Assembly (NCBI RefSeq): GCF_024807845.1
Contig: NZ_JANUEQ010000009.1
Span: forward strand, 160,856-224,855
Origin: Klebsiella sp. BIGb0407
Lineage (GTDB): Bacteria > Pseudomonadota > Gammaproteobacteria > Enterobacterales > Enterobacteriaceae
DNA: 64,000 bases
Direction of reading: 5' to 3'
Notes under the pieces: generated by a model
Seen by the model: only the letters and a program-made list of their open reading frames with translations
What the model was told of the DNA's origin: nothing
Database searches by the model: none
Made by a program: the position numbers and the translations under genes
Shown here: one piece after another, positions 47,368-56,738 of the stretch
Layout of the letters: the number at the start of each line of letters is the position of its first letter
Position numbering within the stretch: the stretch's first letter is position 1

Positions 47368-48240
47368 TCAAAAATGCAGGAAATTTAAAGCAATACCAAT
47401 AAATAGTACTAATCCGACATAGTTGTTATTCATAAAAGCCCGGAAACATTCACTTCGTCCCCGGCCAGCAATCAGTTTTTGCTGATGAATAAATAAAGCG
47501 CCGGCCAGTAACAGAGACCAGTAAAACGCGCCATTCAACCCATTCAGTACACCAATAATTGCCATCAAAGCGATTACCGCAATTTGCAACAGACCAATAA
47601 TTAACTTGTCTCTTTTGCCAAACAGGATAGCGGTGGATTTAATACCAATTTTAAGATCATCATCGCGATCAACCATGGCGTACTGAGTATCGTAAGCTAC
47701 CGTCCAGCAAATATTGGCAAGAAACAGTAACCAGCATGTCAGCGGAACAGACTCACCGATAGCAGAAAAAGCCATGGGTATCGACCACCCAAAAGCTGCA
47801 CCTAATACCACTTGCGGTAGATGGGTGTATCGTTTCATAAACGGATACATCCAGGCCAGGGCTAGCGCCGCTATCGATAACAGGATAGTCATGGTATTCA
47901 GCAAAAGCACCAGCAGAAAAGCGAGTAATACCAGGCCGACAAAGAGAATTTTTGCCTCTTTCTCACTAACGGCACCACTGGGCATCGGTCGCTGGGCGGT
48001 ACGTTTAACATGACCGTCAAGTTTACGGTCAGCATAGTCATTGACGACACATCCGGCGGCACGCATCAGCCAGACGCCTGCCATAAAGATAGCCAGAATA
48101 CTCAGCGGTGGAATACCAGGTGTTGCCAGCCACAATGCCCATAAAGTAGGCCACAATAGCAACAAGGTCCCAATCGGCTTATCGGTACGCATCAACTGGT
48201 GATAGGCCCGTAATTTTTTCTGGTTCAGACTCCACTCCAT
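47368..48240 (-). CDS. ubiA: 4-hydroxybenzoate octaprenyltransferase
   Basis: 290 aa, multi-helix membrane prenyltransferase. First Asp motif is [18 protein letters not shown], second is [17 protein letters not shown]. Attaches the octaprenyl chain to 4-hydroxybenzoate in ubiquinone synthesis. It follows ubiC by 3 bp, forming the ubiCA operon. Confidence 0.97.
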   Translation of the reverse strand: MEWSLNQKKLRAYHQLMRTDKPIGTLLLLWPTLWALWLATPGIPPLSILAIFMAGVWLMRAAGCVVNDYADRKLDGHVKRTAQRPMPSGAVSEKEAKILFVGLVLLAFLLVLLLNTMTILLSIAALALAWMYPFMKRYTHLPQVVLGAAFGWSIPMAFSAIGESVPLTCWLLFLANICWTVAYDTQYAMVDRDDDLKIGIKSTAILFGKRDKLIIGLLQIAVIALMAIIGVLNGLNGAFYWSLLLAGALFIHQQKLIAGRGRSECFRAFMNNNYVGLVLFIGIALNFLHF

Positions 48241-48243
48241 TAA

Positions 48244-48753
48244 CTATCTTTCCTCTTTATATAACGGAGAGTTTGGCAAGAAGAGCTCGGTAAGCAATAA
48301 CGGTTTACCTGACAGCCTCAAACGAGAACGGCGCCCCCATAGCGCTTCGCTGCGTCCCACCTGAATATAGTCGCGCGTTAATGAAGACGAACTAAACAGG
48401 TAACGCCCCAGCGGAGTACTGCCTAATTTCTGTAACGCCAGTTCAGGCCCCTCAAGGGTGCTTTCCGGGACGACTGTACGTGCCAGCAGCCAGGGTTCTT
48501 CGTCTCCACAAAGGACAATTTCACGAAGCCAGTAACGCGCATCTGGCGGAAGAAGGCTACCCTCTGGTAAAGAGTCATCCTGAGAGATAAAACCTTCCCG
48601 CACAATACGAACGGTAACCCGGGTGCAATATTGCTCAAAGCGCTTAGTCATCGAGTCTTCCAGCAATAACCAGTCAAGCCAGGAGGCACTTAGCTCCTGC
48701 GGAAGAGAATCGAAAAAATGTAAGGCGCGCAAAGGCGACAGCGCGTCGGTCAT
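48244..48753 (-). CDS. ubiC: Chorismate pyruvate-lyase
   Basis: 169 aa (E. coli 165). Converts chorismate to 4-hydroxybenzoate and pyruvate, first committed step of ubiquinone synthesis. Recognised by [28 protein letters not shown] and LGRYLFSS, with the active-site Arg and Glu of the fold. Co-transcribed with ubiA. Confidence 0.94.
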   Translation of the reverse strand: MTDALSPLRALHFFDSLPQELSASWLDWLLLEDSMTKRFEQYCTRVTVRIVREGFISQDDSLPEGSLLPPDARYWLREIVLCGDEEPWLLARTVVPESTLEGPELALQKLGSTPLGRYLFSSSSLTRDYIQVGRSEALWGRRSRLRLSGKPLLLTELFLPNSPLYKEER

Positions 48754-48849
48754 GAAAATATACTCCGCTACGATATCTGGCGGTATTGTAACGCAGAATA
48801 GCCTTTACAGGGCAGACAAGCAGAAAAAACGCATTGTCAGTCAACAAGC

Positions 48850-48874
48850 GAGGCTATCCGCTATGGATAGCCTC
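48850..48874 (-). terminator. Hairpin downstream of psiE
   Basis: GAGGCTATCC / GGATAGCCTC, 10-bp perfect stem 26 bp beyond the psiE stop. Weak U-tract. Confidence 0.55.
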
Positions 48875-48899
48875 TGAAGCAAGAGGGGGGCTGTTACTG

Positions 48900-49307
48900 C
48901 TATTCGCGTTTTAATCTACCGCTATTACACAACCACAGAGTGATAACCAGTATCAGAATCGCGCCAGAGTAGATAAGGACGTCCGAAGGGGATTTATGAT
49001 CAATGATTATCAGACGAACAATGGCGGTAATGCCGATATAGACAAAGTAACGCAGTGGAAAGTGGTAGCCTGACTGAAAGTATTTGACGATCAGAGCAAG
49101 AAACTCAAAGTATAAAAAGTAGACTACCAGCGCCTCAATAAACATATATTTACTGGCTTGTTCCGTCGGGGCAAACAAGACTTCCGCCATATGAATAGTC
49201 TCTTTTCCGAGAAAGATAATCAGGATCACCGCAAGCATGATTAATCCCAGATTAAGTACCACCTGTAATCCCTTCGCTATCCATTCACCGCGCGGCGTAG
49301 CTGGCAT
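48900..49307 (-). CDS. psiE: Phosphate-starvation-inducible membrane protein PsiE
   Basis: 135 aa (E. coli 136) with four hydrophobic helices, e.g. [19 protein letters not shown] and a loop [21 protein letters not shown]. Function unknown in E. coli, where it is PhoB-induced and CRP-repressed. A TGTGA half-site lies at 49357-49361, about 50 bp upstream. Confidence 0.9.
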   Translation of the reverse strand: MPATPRGEWIAKGLQVVLNLGLIMLAVILIIFLGKETIHMAEVLFAPTEQASKYMFIEALVVYFLYFEFLALIVKYFQSGYHFPLRYFVYIGITAIVRLIIIDHKSPSDVLIYSGAILILVITLWLCNSGRLKRE

Positions 49308-49468
49308 ATAAAACCCCTCTAACTATAAGTGTTAAGGTGATATTACAAGCTTAAAGTGTGATCCACATCTAATTTTTTAGCTAATATGGGATTTTTATTC
49401 TTACCAGAGAAAGTCATCGACAGATCAGAGGTGGGATTACGGCCGGAATGGAAGGGAAAGGGTTTATT

Positions 49469-49484
49469 TGTGATGCGCGTCACA
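49469..49484. promoter_or_regulatory. CRP site 1 of the psiE-pgi small transcription unit
   Basis: TGTGA-TGCGCG-TCACA is a perfect match to the CRP half-site consensus. It lies just upstream of TAAAAT (49503-49508) and TATATT (49515-49520), either of which could be the -10. Confidence 0.85.
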
Positions 49485-49521
49485 AAAATGGTTGATTCCA
49501 GATAAAATTATGTGTATATTT

Positions 49522-49537
49522 TGTGCATCAGGTCACA
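49522..49537. promoter_or_regulatory. CRP site 2 of the psiE-pgi small transcription unit
   Basis: TGTGC-ATCAGG-TCACA differs from the consensus by one base and lies 53 bp from site 1, the spacing of CytR-type tandem CRP promoters. It overlaps or follows the likely start of transcription, so it might repress. Confidence 0.6.
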
Positions 49538-49567
49538 AAAATAAATTCACTTGTTTAGGATGCCATC

Positions 49568-49639
49568 ATGAAACTGATTAATAAAATCATCAACTCCTTC
49601 AACAACATCAACGTTTCTTTCGGTACTTTTAACCTGTAA
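49568..49639 (+). CDS. Small peptide of 23 residues in a CRP-controlled unit
   Basis: Too short for ordinary gene callers. ATG 49568 has TAGGA seven bases upstream, and the frame ends TAA at 49637-49639. The peptide starts MKLINKIINSF and ends GTFNL: basic near the N-terminus, rich in Ile, Asn and Phe, without Cys. The first half could form an amphipathic helix. No known family is recognised. Context: two CRP sites upstream, about 100 nt of further untranslated RNA, then a strong terminator at 49742-49772, so the transcript would be about 250 nt and may be a dual-function sRNA. Confidence 0.55.
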   Translation: MKLINKIINSFNNINVSFGTFNL

Positions 49640-49735
49640 GAAATTGCTGTTGTTGTCCAAACCACAAAATAAGTGGCGCGGGCAAGCAATATGCAGACAA
49701 GAGGCCATCTGGCGTAATACTTGTCAGCAAGAAAT
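49640..49735 (+). ncRNA. Putative 3' regulatory-RNA portion of the small unit
   Basis: Downstream of the small frame, about 95 nt lead to the terminator, with a small CCAC/GTGG hairpin and a GCAAGCAATATGCAGACAAG segment. No other gene. Whether this part base-pairs with mRNAs is unknown. Confidence 0.35.
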
Positions 49736-49741
49736 CTAAGA

Positions 49742-49772
49742 AACCGCAATCTATAGAGATTGCGGTTTTTTT
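49742..49772 (+). terminator. Strong terminator of the small unit
   Basis: AACCGCAATCT-ATAG-AGATTGCGGTT followed by TTTTT. Confidence 0.93.
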
Positions 49773-49871
49773 ATGGAAAAAATCCGTAACCCCTGAGAGA
49801 TTACGGATCATTGCAATACGGCAAATCGTTCAACCGACCGCTGTAAACCTTAAGCGATCGGTATCACTGTC

Positions 49872-51521
49872 TTATGCGCGCCATGCTTTGTAACGGTTAA
49901 TCAGGCTATTGGTAGAGCTATCATGGCCTGTCACCTGCTGGTCGTTATTCAGTTCTGGCAGAATACGGCTCGCCAGCTGTTTACCCAATTCAACTCCCCA
50001 CTGATCGAAGGTGAAGATGTTCAGAATCGCACCCTGAGTGAAGATTTTGTGCTCATACATCGCAATCAGTGCGCCCAGGCTAAATGGCGTGATTTCACGC
50101 AGCAAAATAGAGTTGGTCGGACGGTTACCTTCGAACACTTTAAACGGCACCACATTTTCCAGAGTCTTAGGATCTTTACCCTGAGCGGTAAATTCTTCCT
50201 CAACCACTTCACGTGACTTACCAAACGCCAGCGCTTCGGTCTGAGCAAAGAAGTTAGACAGTAATTTAGGGTGATGATCTGACAGCGGGTTATGGCTGAT
50301 AGCAGGAGCGATAAAATCGCAAGGGATCAGTTTAGTACCCTGATGGATCAGCTGATAGAACGCATGCTGACCATTGGTACCTGGCTCGCCCCAAATGATA
50401 GGCCCGGTCTGGTAATCAACCGGCGCACCGGTACGGTCAACATATTTACCGTTTGATTCCATGTTACCCTGCTGGAAGTAAGCCGGGAAACGATGCATAT
50501 ACTGATCGTATGGCAGAATAGCTTCAGTTTCAGCACCGAAGAAATTGTTGTACCACAGACCAATCAGAGCCAGTAAAACCGGGATATTTTGCTCTGCCGG
50601 CGTTTCGGCAAAGTGTTTATCCATAGCATGAGCACCGCTCAGCAATTCAACAAAGTTGTCATAACCGACTGACAGGATAATTGACAGACCAATCGCTGAC
50701 CACAGGGAGTAACGTCCACCTACCCAGTCCCAGAACTCAAACATATTCGCGGTATCAATACCGAACTCACCTACAGCCTGACCGTTAGTCGACAGGGCGG
50801 CAAAGTGTTTAGCAACATGCTGCTCATCAACCGCAGCTTTCAGGAACCAGTCACGGGCACTGTGCGCATTGGTCATGGTTTCCTGGGTAGTAAAGGTTTT
50901 AGAAGCAACCAGGAACAGCGTGGTTTCTGGATTAAGGTTTTTCAGAACCTCAACCATCTGAGTACCATCGACGTTAGAAACAAAGTGCATGTTCAGGTGA
51001 TTTTTGTACGGACGCAGCGCTTCGGTGACCATGAACGGGCCCAAGTCAGAACCACCGATACCAATGTTCACTACATCAGTAATAGATTTACCGGTGTAGC
51101 CTTTCCAGCGGCCGCTGATGATATTTTCTGAGAAGGATTTCATCTTCTCAAGTACCGCATTCACTTCTGGCATCACATCTTTGCCGTCAACCACAATAGG
51201 CGTGTTGCTGCGGTTACGTAATGCGACATGCAGGACCGCACGGTCTTCAGTACGGTTAATTTTTTCGCCAGCATACATAGATTTGATGGCACTTTGCAGA
51301 TCGGTTTCTTTCGCCAGAGCCTGAAGTTTCTCAAGAGTTTCAGTGGTAATGCGGTTTTTAGAGAAGTCGACCAGGATGGAATCATCGAAGGTGGCAGAGA
51401 ATTTTGCGAAACGATCGTTATCTTGCGCAAATAACTCAGCAAGGGTGACATCTTTAAGTTCTTCGTAGTGATCCTGAAGTGACTGCCAGGCTTTGGTATG
51501 CGTTGGGTTGATGTTTTTCAT
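49872..51521 (-). CDS. pgi: Glucose-6-phosphate isomerase
   Basis: 549 aa, same as E. coli. SIS-fold enzyme of glycolysis: [19 protein letters not shown] and [15 protein letters not shown], and [13 protein letters not shown]. Interconverts glucose-6-phosphate and fructose-6-phosphate. Divergent from lysC with a 596-bp region that holds mostly the lysine riboswitch leader. Confidence 0.98.
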   Translation of the reverse strand: MKNINPTHTKAWQSLQDHYEELKDVTLAELFAQDNDRFAKFSATFDDSILVDFSKNRITTETLEKLQALAKETDLQSAIKSMYAGEKINRTEDRAVLHVALRNRSNTPIVVDGKDVMPEVNAVLEKMKSFSENIISGRWKGYTGKSITDVVNIGIGGSDLGPFMVTEALRPYKNHLNMHFVSNVDGTQMVEVLKNLNPETTLFLVASKTFTTQETMTNAHSARDWFLKAAVDEQHVAKHFAALSTNGQAVGEFGIDTANMFEFWDWVGGRYSLWSAIGLSIILSVGYDNFVELLSGAHAMDKHFAETPAEQNIPVLLALIGLWYNNFFGAETEAILPYDQYMHRFPAYFQQGNMESNGKYVDRTGAPVDYQTGPIIWGEPGTNGQHAFYQLIHQGTKLIPCDFIAPAISHNPLSDHHPKLLSNFFAQTEALAFGKSREVVEEEFTAQGKDPKTLENVVPFKVFEGNRPTNSILLREITPFSLGALIAMYEHKIFTQGAILNIFTFDQWGVELGKQLASRILPELNNDQQVTGHDSSTNSLINRYKAWRA

Positions 51522-51692
51522 AGCAATACTCGTGTGATTTAAGAATCGGAACTCTTTTGATTGTAACGTCTACTGGCAAAAATTGTGACGCTTTTCATAT
51601 TCACTTTGTGTGTTATCTATTTCAAATTAACATGTCAAAGTATAGGTACTATTAGTTATATTCCTATTCCCTCCCTGTCGATAAATAATCCG

Positions 51693-51734
51693 TATAATCC
51701 CGGCGTTGACATCCCCCCTATTAACCTTTATTTA
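51693..51734 (+). promoter_or_regulatory. Candidate promoters of lysC
   Basis: TATAAT at 51693-51698 is a consensus -10 but lacks a good -35. A consensus TTGACA at 51706-51711 has only a weak -10 (TATTTA, 51729-51734). One of these should start the lysC leader. Confidence 0.4.
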
Positions 51735-51761
51735 TTAAGGCCTAACCTGTGCTTGCACAGG

Positions 51762-52015
51762 CCAGAAGAGGCGCGTTACCCAGGTAATATATCGTAGGAG
51801 CCAATCCCGTGATGATATATGAGGGGGAGTAACGCCGAGATGATGCAACGCATGGCAACGTCCATCATCGGCCACAGGGGCTGAATCCTCTGGGTTGTCA
51901 CCCTGAATGTTCGTTAACGGGCATTCTATACCCAAGCAACTTGAAGTATGACGGGTATATAACCGACTTATTAAGTCCACGACCTGAGTCGGTCTACAAG
52001 GTGGAGCACTTCTGG
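51762..52015 (+). promoter_or_regulatory. Lysine riboswitch (L box) with extra segment in P5
   Basis: The leader follows the E. coli lysC riboswitch. P1 arms are CCAGAAG (51762-51768) and CTTCTGG (52009-52015). Between are the core segments GAGGCGCG, GGAGCCAATCCCGTGATG, GAGGGGGAGTAACGCCGAGA, CATCATCGGCCACAGGGGCTG and GGTGGAGCAC. Lysine binding should shut down lysC expression through start-site sequestration and decay, as known in E. coli. The P5 hairpin (GAATG...CATTC) is followed by about 72 nt (51926-51997) absent from the E. coli sequence as I recall it, including a palindromic repeat. Confidence 0.92.
51927..51959. repeat. Palindromic repeat inside the lysine riboswitch
   Basis: TATACCC...GGGTATA arms flank AAGCAACTTGAAGTATGAC. 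The core TGAAGTATGACGGGTA resembles the GCGAATTATGACGGGTAA end of the 131-bp element at 63458-63588, so both belong to one dispersed family. A second stem CCGACT/AGTCGG follows (51963-51992). Confidence 0.75.
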
Positions 52016-52117
52016 GTGAATCCGTAGTTGTCTGCGTCCACCCCGTATAAAGCTCTTTCCTTGTGCCAAGGCTGAATAATTTTTGCCAGAAATCTGGCAC
52101 CCTGACACGAGGTAGTT

Positions 52118-53467
52118 ATGTCTCAAATAGTAGTCGCCAAATTTGGTGGTACCAGCGTTGCCAATTTCGAGGCGATGAATCGCAGTGCCGATGTTGTTCT
52201 CTCCGACGATAACGTTCGCGTTGTCGTGCTGTCTGCCTCCGCAGGCGTGACCAATTTACTGGTTGCTCTGGCTGAAGGACTTGAGCCTGACGCTCGTCTG
52301 GACAGCATCGATACGCTGCGTAAGATTCAGTACAACATTATTGAGCATCTTGATCAGCCACAGGTCATCAGTGAAGAGATTGATCGCCTGCTTGAAAATA
52401 TTTCGACTCTGGCGGAAGCCGCTTCTCTGGCAACCTCTAACGCATTAACCGACGAACTGGTCAGCCACGGTGAACTGATGTCCACCCTGCTGTTCGTTGA
52501 AATTATGCGTCAACGAGATATTAATGCTCAGTGGTTTGACGTGCGTAAAGTGATGCGCACCAGCGATCGCTTTGGCCGCGCTGAACCCGATGTTGCTACC
52601 CTCGGCCAACTGGTTGCTCAACATTTAGCGCCACATTTATCCGCATCACTGGTGATTACCCAGGGCTTTATCGGTAGCGAAGAAAAAGGACGTACTACGA
52701 CTCTGGGTCGTGGTGGCAGCGACTATACTGCAGCCTTACTGGGTGAAGCACTCCATGCTGCACGGGTTGATATCTGGACAGATGTTCCGGGAATTTATAC
52801 CACCGATCCGCGTGTGGTTTCTGCAGCCAAGCGTATCGACAGAATTGCTTTTGAAGAAGCGGCTGAAATGGCCACTTTTGGCGCCAAGGTTTTACATCCT
52901 GCAACACTGATGCCTGCCGTACGCAGTGATATTCCGGTGTTCGTGGGTTCAAGTAAAGACCCGGCCGCAGGTGGAACCCTGGTGTGTAACAAGACGGAGA
53001 ACCCACCACTTTTCCGTGCTCTGGCCCTGCGTCGTAAGCAGACCCTGCTGACATTGCATAGCCTGAATATGCTGCACTCACGTGGTTTTCTCGTTGAAGT
53101 ATTCACGGTTCTGGCTCGCCACAATATTTCCGTGGACTTGATTACCACTTCAGAAGTCAGCGTCGCCCTGACACTGGATACTACCGGTTCAACGTCCACC
53201 GGTGACAGTCTGCTGACCTCCGCACTGCTGACCGAACTGTCTGCTCTGTGCCGTGTTGAAGTGGAAGAGAACCTGGCTCTGGTCGCGATTATCGGTAACA
53301 ACCTGTCTAAGGCTTGTGGTGTAGGAAAAGAAGTGTTTGGTGTACTTGAGCCCTTCAATATCCGTATGATTTGCTATGGCGCATCCAGCTATAACCTGTG
53401 TTTCCTGGTTCCGGGAAATGATGCCGAGAAAGTCGTGCAAGAGCTGCATCGTAATCTGTTTGAATAA
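52118..53467 (+). CDS. lysC: Lysine-sensitive aspartokinase III
   Basis: 449 aa, as in E. coli. Kinase domain begins VVAKFGGTSVANFEAMNR and includes TLGRGGSDYTAALLGEAL. C-terminal ACT domains (from about residue 300, e.g. LLTLHSLNMLHSRGFLVEVF) bind lysine allosterically. First step of the aspartate family pathway. Controlled by the riboswitch above; GAGG precedes ATG. Terminator follows. Confidence 0.98.
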   Translation: MSQIVVAKFGGTSVANFEAMNRSADVVLSDDNVRVVVLSASAGVTNLLVALAEGLEPDARLDSIDTLRKIQYNIIEHLDQPQVISEEIDRLLENISTLAEAASLATSNALTDELVSHGELMSTLLFVEIMRQRDINAQWFDVRKVMRTSDRFGRAEPDVATLGQLVAQHLAPHLSASLVITQGFIGSEEKGRTTTLGRGGSDYTAALLGEALHAARVDIWTDVPGIYTTDPRVVSAAKRIDRIAFEEAAEMATFGAKVLHPATLMPAVRSDIPVFVGSSKDPAAGGTLVCNKTENPPLFRALALRRKQTLLTLHSLNMLHSRGFLVEVFTVLARHNISVDLITTSEVSVALTLDTTGSTSTGDSLLTSALLTELSALCRVEVEENLALVAIIGNNLSKACGVGKEVFGVLEPFNIRMICYGASSYNLCFLVPGNDAEKVVQELHRNLFE

Positions 53468-53494
53468 TAATCAGCGACAGAAATACATAACAGA

Positions 53495-53522
53495 AGGCCG
53501 AACATCAGTTCGGCCTTTTATT
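53495..53522 (+). terminator. Terminator of lysC
   Basis: AGGCCGAAC-ATCA-GTTCGGCCT followed by TTTATTTTT. Confidence 0.95.
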
Positions 53523-53597
53523 TTTCCACTCCACCAGCAGCACAAACTAACGATTGGTGCTATTTTGGTATGGAGAGTTCTCTAAGAGGTCGTACAG

Positions 53598-53870
53598 ATG
53601 TCCATAGTCAGACTGACACAGAAAGATATGACGGAAAGGGAGCAGCGTGAACTAAAAACGTTGCTGGATCGCGCGCGCATTGCTCAGGGTCGTCCATTGA
53701 CCAACTCAGAAACGAACCAGGTAAAAAAAGAATATATTGATAAACTGATGGCCGAACGTGAGTTAGTTGCAAAAAAAGCTCGTCAGATTAAAAAGAAAAC
53801 CGCATTAAAACCAGACACTTCAGCCACATATTCATGGTCAGCCAATAATCACACACGCGGAAAACGATGA
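53598..53870 (+). CDS. yjbD: YjbD, DUF3811 family protein
   Basis: 90 aa, same size as E. coli YjbD, sharing MTEREQRELKTLLDRARIA, KKEYIDKLM and the C-terminal WSANNHTRGKR pattern. Highly basic and probably helical, without membrane segments. No function is known. Convergent with rluF, 43 bp apart. Confidence 0.9.
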   Translation: MSIVRLTQKDMTEREQRELKTLLDRARIAQGRPLTNSETNQVKKEYIDKLMAERELVAKKARQIKKKTALKPDTSATYSWSANNHTRGKR

Positions 53871-53913
53871 TTCACCAGAGAGGGGGAATCTATTCGCTCC
53901 CCTCTCTTGCCTG

Positions 53914-54804
53914 TCAGCGACCTTTCTTTTTCCGCCCAGGCTCCGTAAAACGTTTACGTGATGCTAGCTCAGCCGGGGTCTTGGCCATATTTTTCGCACC
54001 ACTGGCAGCCGTTTTTTTTACCACTGAAGCGGTGGTTTTAGTTTTAGCTTTTGCTTTAGCGGGTTTCGCCGCTTTGTCTTCCGAGCTGGAATCTTCAATC
54101 AGCTTAAATAACTCAACTAACTCATCATCACTCAAGTCACGCCATTCCCCGAGAGGAAGCCCCGAAATACCCACATTCATAATACGTGTGCGTTCCAGTT
54201 TGGTGACTTCATAGCCAAAATGTTCGCACATACGGCGGATTTGACGGTTAAGTCCCTGTACCAGCGTAATACGGAAGACAAAAGGCGCTTCTTTTTTAAC
54301 TTTGCATTTCTTGGTGACGGTCCCGAGAATAGGTACACCCCGCCCCATACCAAGAATAAATTCATCAGTGACCAGTTTATTCACCGTCACCAGGTACTCT
54401 TTTTCGTGGTCATTGCCAGCGCGAAGGATTTTATTGACCAGGTCACCGTGGTTGGTCAGAAAAATCAGCCCCTGAGAGTCTTTATCAAGACGTCCGATCG
54501 GGAAGACACGTTTACTGTGATTCACAAAATCAACAATATTATCGCGCTCACCGTCTTCCGTGGTGCTCACAATACCCACCGGTTTATTCAGCGCAATCAG
54601 GACTAAATCGTCAGCCTGGCGAGGTTCGATGAGCTGACCATTCACTTTTACGCTATCGCCAGCCAGTACCTGATCGCCAATTTTGGCACGCTTACCGTTA
54701 ATGAAAACCAGTCCCTGCTCGATAAAACGATCGGCATCACGACGCGAGCAAATCCCGCTCTCGCTAATATATTTATTAAGACGAATAGATGAATCAGTCA
54801 GCAT
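53914..54804 (-). CDS. rluF: 23S rRNA pseudouridine(2604) synthase
   Basis: 296 aa (E. coli 290). N-terminal S4 RNA-binding domain ([20 protein letters not shown]), catalytic core [10 protein letters not shown] with Asp107, then [14 protein letters not shown]. The C-terminal tail is a basic Lys/Ala repeat ending GRKKKGR. Modifies U2604 of 23S rRNA and also tRNA-Tyr. Between yjbD and yjbB. Confidence 0.96.
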   Translation of the reverse strand: MLTDSSIRLNKYISESGICSRRDADRFIEQGLVFINGKRAKIGDQVLAGDSVKVNGQLIEPRQADDLVLIALNKPVGIVSTTEDGERDNIVDFVNHSKRVFPIGRLDKDSQGLIFLTNHGDLVNKILRAGNDHEKEYLVTVNKLVTDEFILGMGRGVPILGTVTKKCKVKKEAPFVFRITLVQGLNRQIRRMCEHFGYEVTKLERTRIMNVGISGLPLGEWRDLSDDELVELFKLIEDSSSEDKAAKPAKAKAKTKTTASVVKKTAASGAKNMAKTPAELASRKRFTEPGRKKKGR

Positions 54805-54876
54805 GGTTCCTCCACAAAAACAGGACTATACCTTACCCGTTGAGCCTTGCGAACAGGATTGGCAAACATTGTGTAA

Positions 54877-56508
54877 TTAATCACTGTCACGCTCATCATC
54901 TTCATCTGGCTGGTTCATTACGCTGTAGGCAACCGTACAGAACAGGGAGTTCAGTCGATTCATATCTCCCAGTAAGCCTAAGTGTAGTGAACTGGTTTCA
55001 ATACTCTGGACGTTTTGCTGATGCAGGCGGTCAACATGAGCATGAGAATAGCGACGATTCATGATGCGAAAACGGTGTTTATTCCGTCGTAATCTCCGGG
55101 CACTGTTAATATCTCTGGAGAAAAAGACAGACATACTGAGCTGTAAATTGCTGAGCAGCTGCTGATACAGACTATCCAGCTCCTTCAATCCCTCGGCAGA
55201 AAAAGCACGACGTGCCGCCAGTGATTTATCCGCCACAGCACTCCCCATACGTTCGATGATATCTGACGCCTGTTCGAGGTTAAGCGAAATTTCAATTATC
55301 TCAGCCCAGCGCTGTGACTCCTCTTCAGATAAACCGTCCCTTGGCATCTGGGCCAGGTAGAGTTTAATCCCGGTATAGAGAATATTGACATCATCAGCCA
55401 GTTTACGGAGCTCTTTTTCCTCACGGAGTTCACCATGGACCACCTTACGCCAGCTATCCAGCATTTGCTCCAGTACATCGCCCATTCTCAGGGTTTCACG
55501 CGTCGCATTAACCAACCCCAGAGCCGGTATTTCAAGGTCTGTAGGATCCAGATGTTTAAGCTTCATCCGGGTGTCGGTTTCCGGTGTTTCACTGATAACT
55601 CGCCGACAAAAACGGGCCATCGGCTCGGCAAAAGGCACCATTGCAAGACAGCGAATCAGGTTATAAAACACATGAAAATAAATTACCAAATCAGCCTGAC
55701 CAAGAGGGATACGTTGCATTTGTGTCGCCAGCACATGAACAAAGGGCAGAACTATCACGCCCCCCACCAGCTTAAATAGAAAACTTCCCAGCGCAACTCG
55801 ACGAGCAGCCGCATTCGCCGCGCTGTTATTAATCATTGCCAGTAAACCAGAACCCAGGTTCGCCCCAATCACCAGACATAATGCAACGTCAAAAGAGATG
55901 ATGCCGGTTGCCGTCAGTGTGGCGGTCAGCAGTACCGCAGCAAGGCTGGAATAGGTGATGATGGCAAATATTGCCCCGATCAGGGCATCAAGCATGATGT
56001 CTCCTGTCAGGGAAGCAAAAATGACTTTGATTCCTGAGGCCTGAGTAATAGGCGTCACCGCGGTGACGATCAGTTCAAGAGCCAGTAATACTAATCCCAG
56101 ACCAATGCCAACTCGTCCCAATTGCCCGATACGGCTCTGCTTACGGCTAAGAAAAATAATGACGCCAACAAAAATCAGCAATGGCGAAAGCCAGGAGAGA
56201 TCAAAGGTAAGCACACGCGCCATCAGTGCGGTACCAACATCTGCGCCAAGAACAATGACCAGGGCAGGTGTCAGCGCAACCAAGTCCTGGGCAACAAAAG
56301 ATGTCACCAGCATAGTGGTGGCATTACTACTCTGTACCAGTGCAGTCACACCGATCCCTGCGCAAAAAGCGACGGGTTTCTTTTCTACGCTACGGCTCAA
56401 TACACTGCGTAGATTTGCCCCGTACACGCGCATGATCCCGGTACGAACAATATGAGTGCCCCACACTAACAGAGCGACGGCAGAAAGTAGGTGCAACAAA
56501 GTTAACAC
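54877..56508 (-). CDS. yjbB: YjbB, Na+/phosphate cotransporter family protein
   Basis: 543 aa, as in E. coli. Two inverted membrane repeats contain the QSSNATT motif (ALVQSSNATTMLV) and SSLAAVLLTATL of the NptA/PNaS family. The soluble C-terminal half is PhoU-like helical (residues about 340-540). Probably a phosphate exporter/cotransporter. Between rluF and metH. Confidence 0.92.
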   Translation of the reverse strand: MLTLLHLLSAVALLVWGTHIVRTGIMRVYGANLRSVLSRSVEKKPVAFCAGIGVTALVQSSNATTMLVTSFVAQDLVALTPALVIVLGADVGTALMARVLTFDLSWLSPLLIFVGVIIFLSRKQSRIGQLGRVGIGLGLVLLALELIVTAVTPITQASGIKVIFASLTGDIMLDALIGAIFAIITYSSLAAVLLTATLTATGIISFDVALCLVIGANLGSGLLAMINNSAANAAARRVALGSFLFKLVGGVIVLPFVHVLATQMQRIPLGQADLVIYFHVFYNLIRCLAMVPFAEPMARFCRRVISETPETDTRMKLKHLDPTDLEIPALGLVNATRETLRMGDVLEQMLDSWRKVVHGELREEKELRKLADDVNILYTGIKLYLAQMPRDGLSEEESQRWAEIIEISLNLEQASDIIERMGSAVADKSLAARRAFSAEGLKELDSLYQQLLSNLQLSMSVFFSRDINSARRLRRNKHRFRIMNRRYSHAHVDRLHQQNVQSIETSSLHLGLLGDMNRLNSLFCTVAYSVMNQPDEDDERDSD

Positions 56509-56738
56509 GGATTCAAATCCTCCTTATATTTCTGGCTATTCCTGATAAAACTGTTTTTACACCCTCAGTATAAAGGGTTTAGTACAAGAAAGAGACAAGA
56601 CTCTGGAAAGGGTGTTTTGGAAAGATATCTTGATTCACAACAGTACAACTGGGGTTGTATCACTCGCTAAAAACCAAGGGGAAGCAATATTTCCCCTTGG
56701 TGATTATATCTAAATTAACAGGTTCAACTCAATATAGA

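Noticed and set aside
49555..49811. Two minus-strand frames of about 60 codons across the small-peptide unit
   Set aside because: They run antisense through CRP-unit RNA and its terminator hairpin and have no family resemblance.
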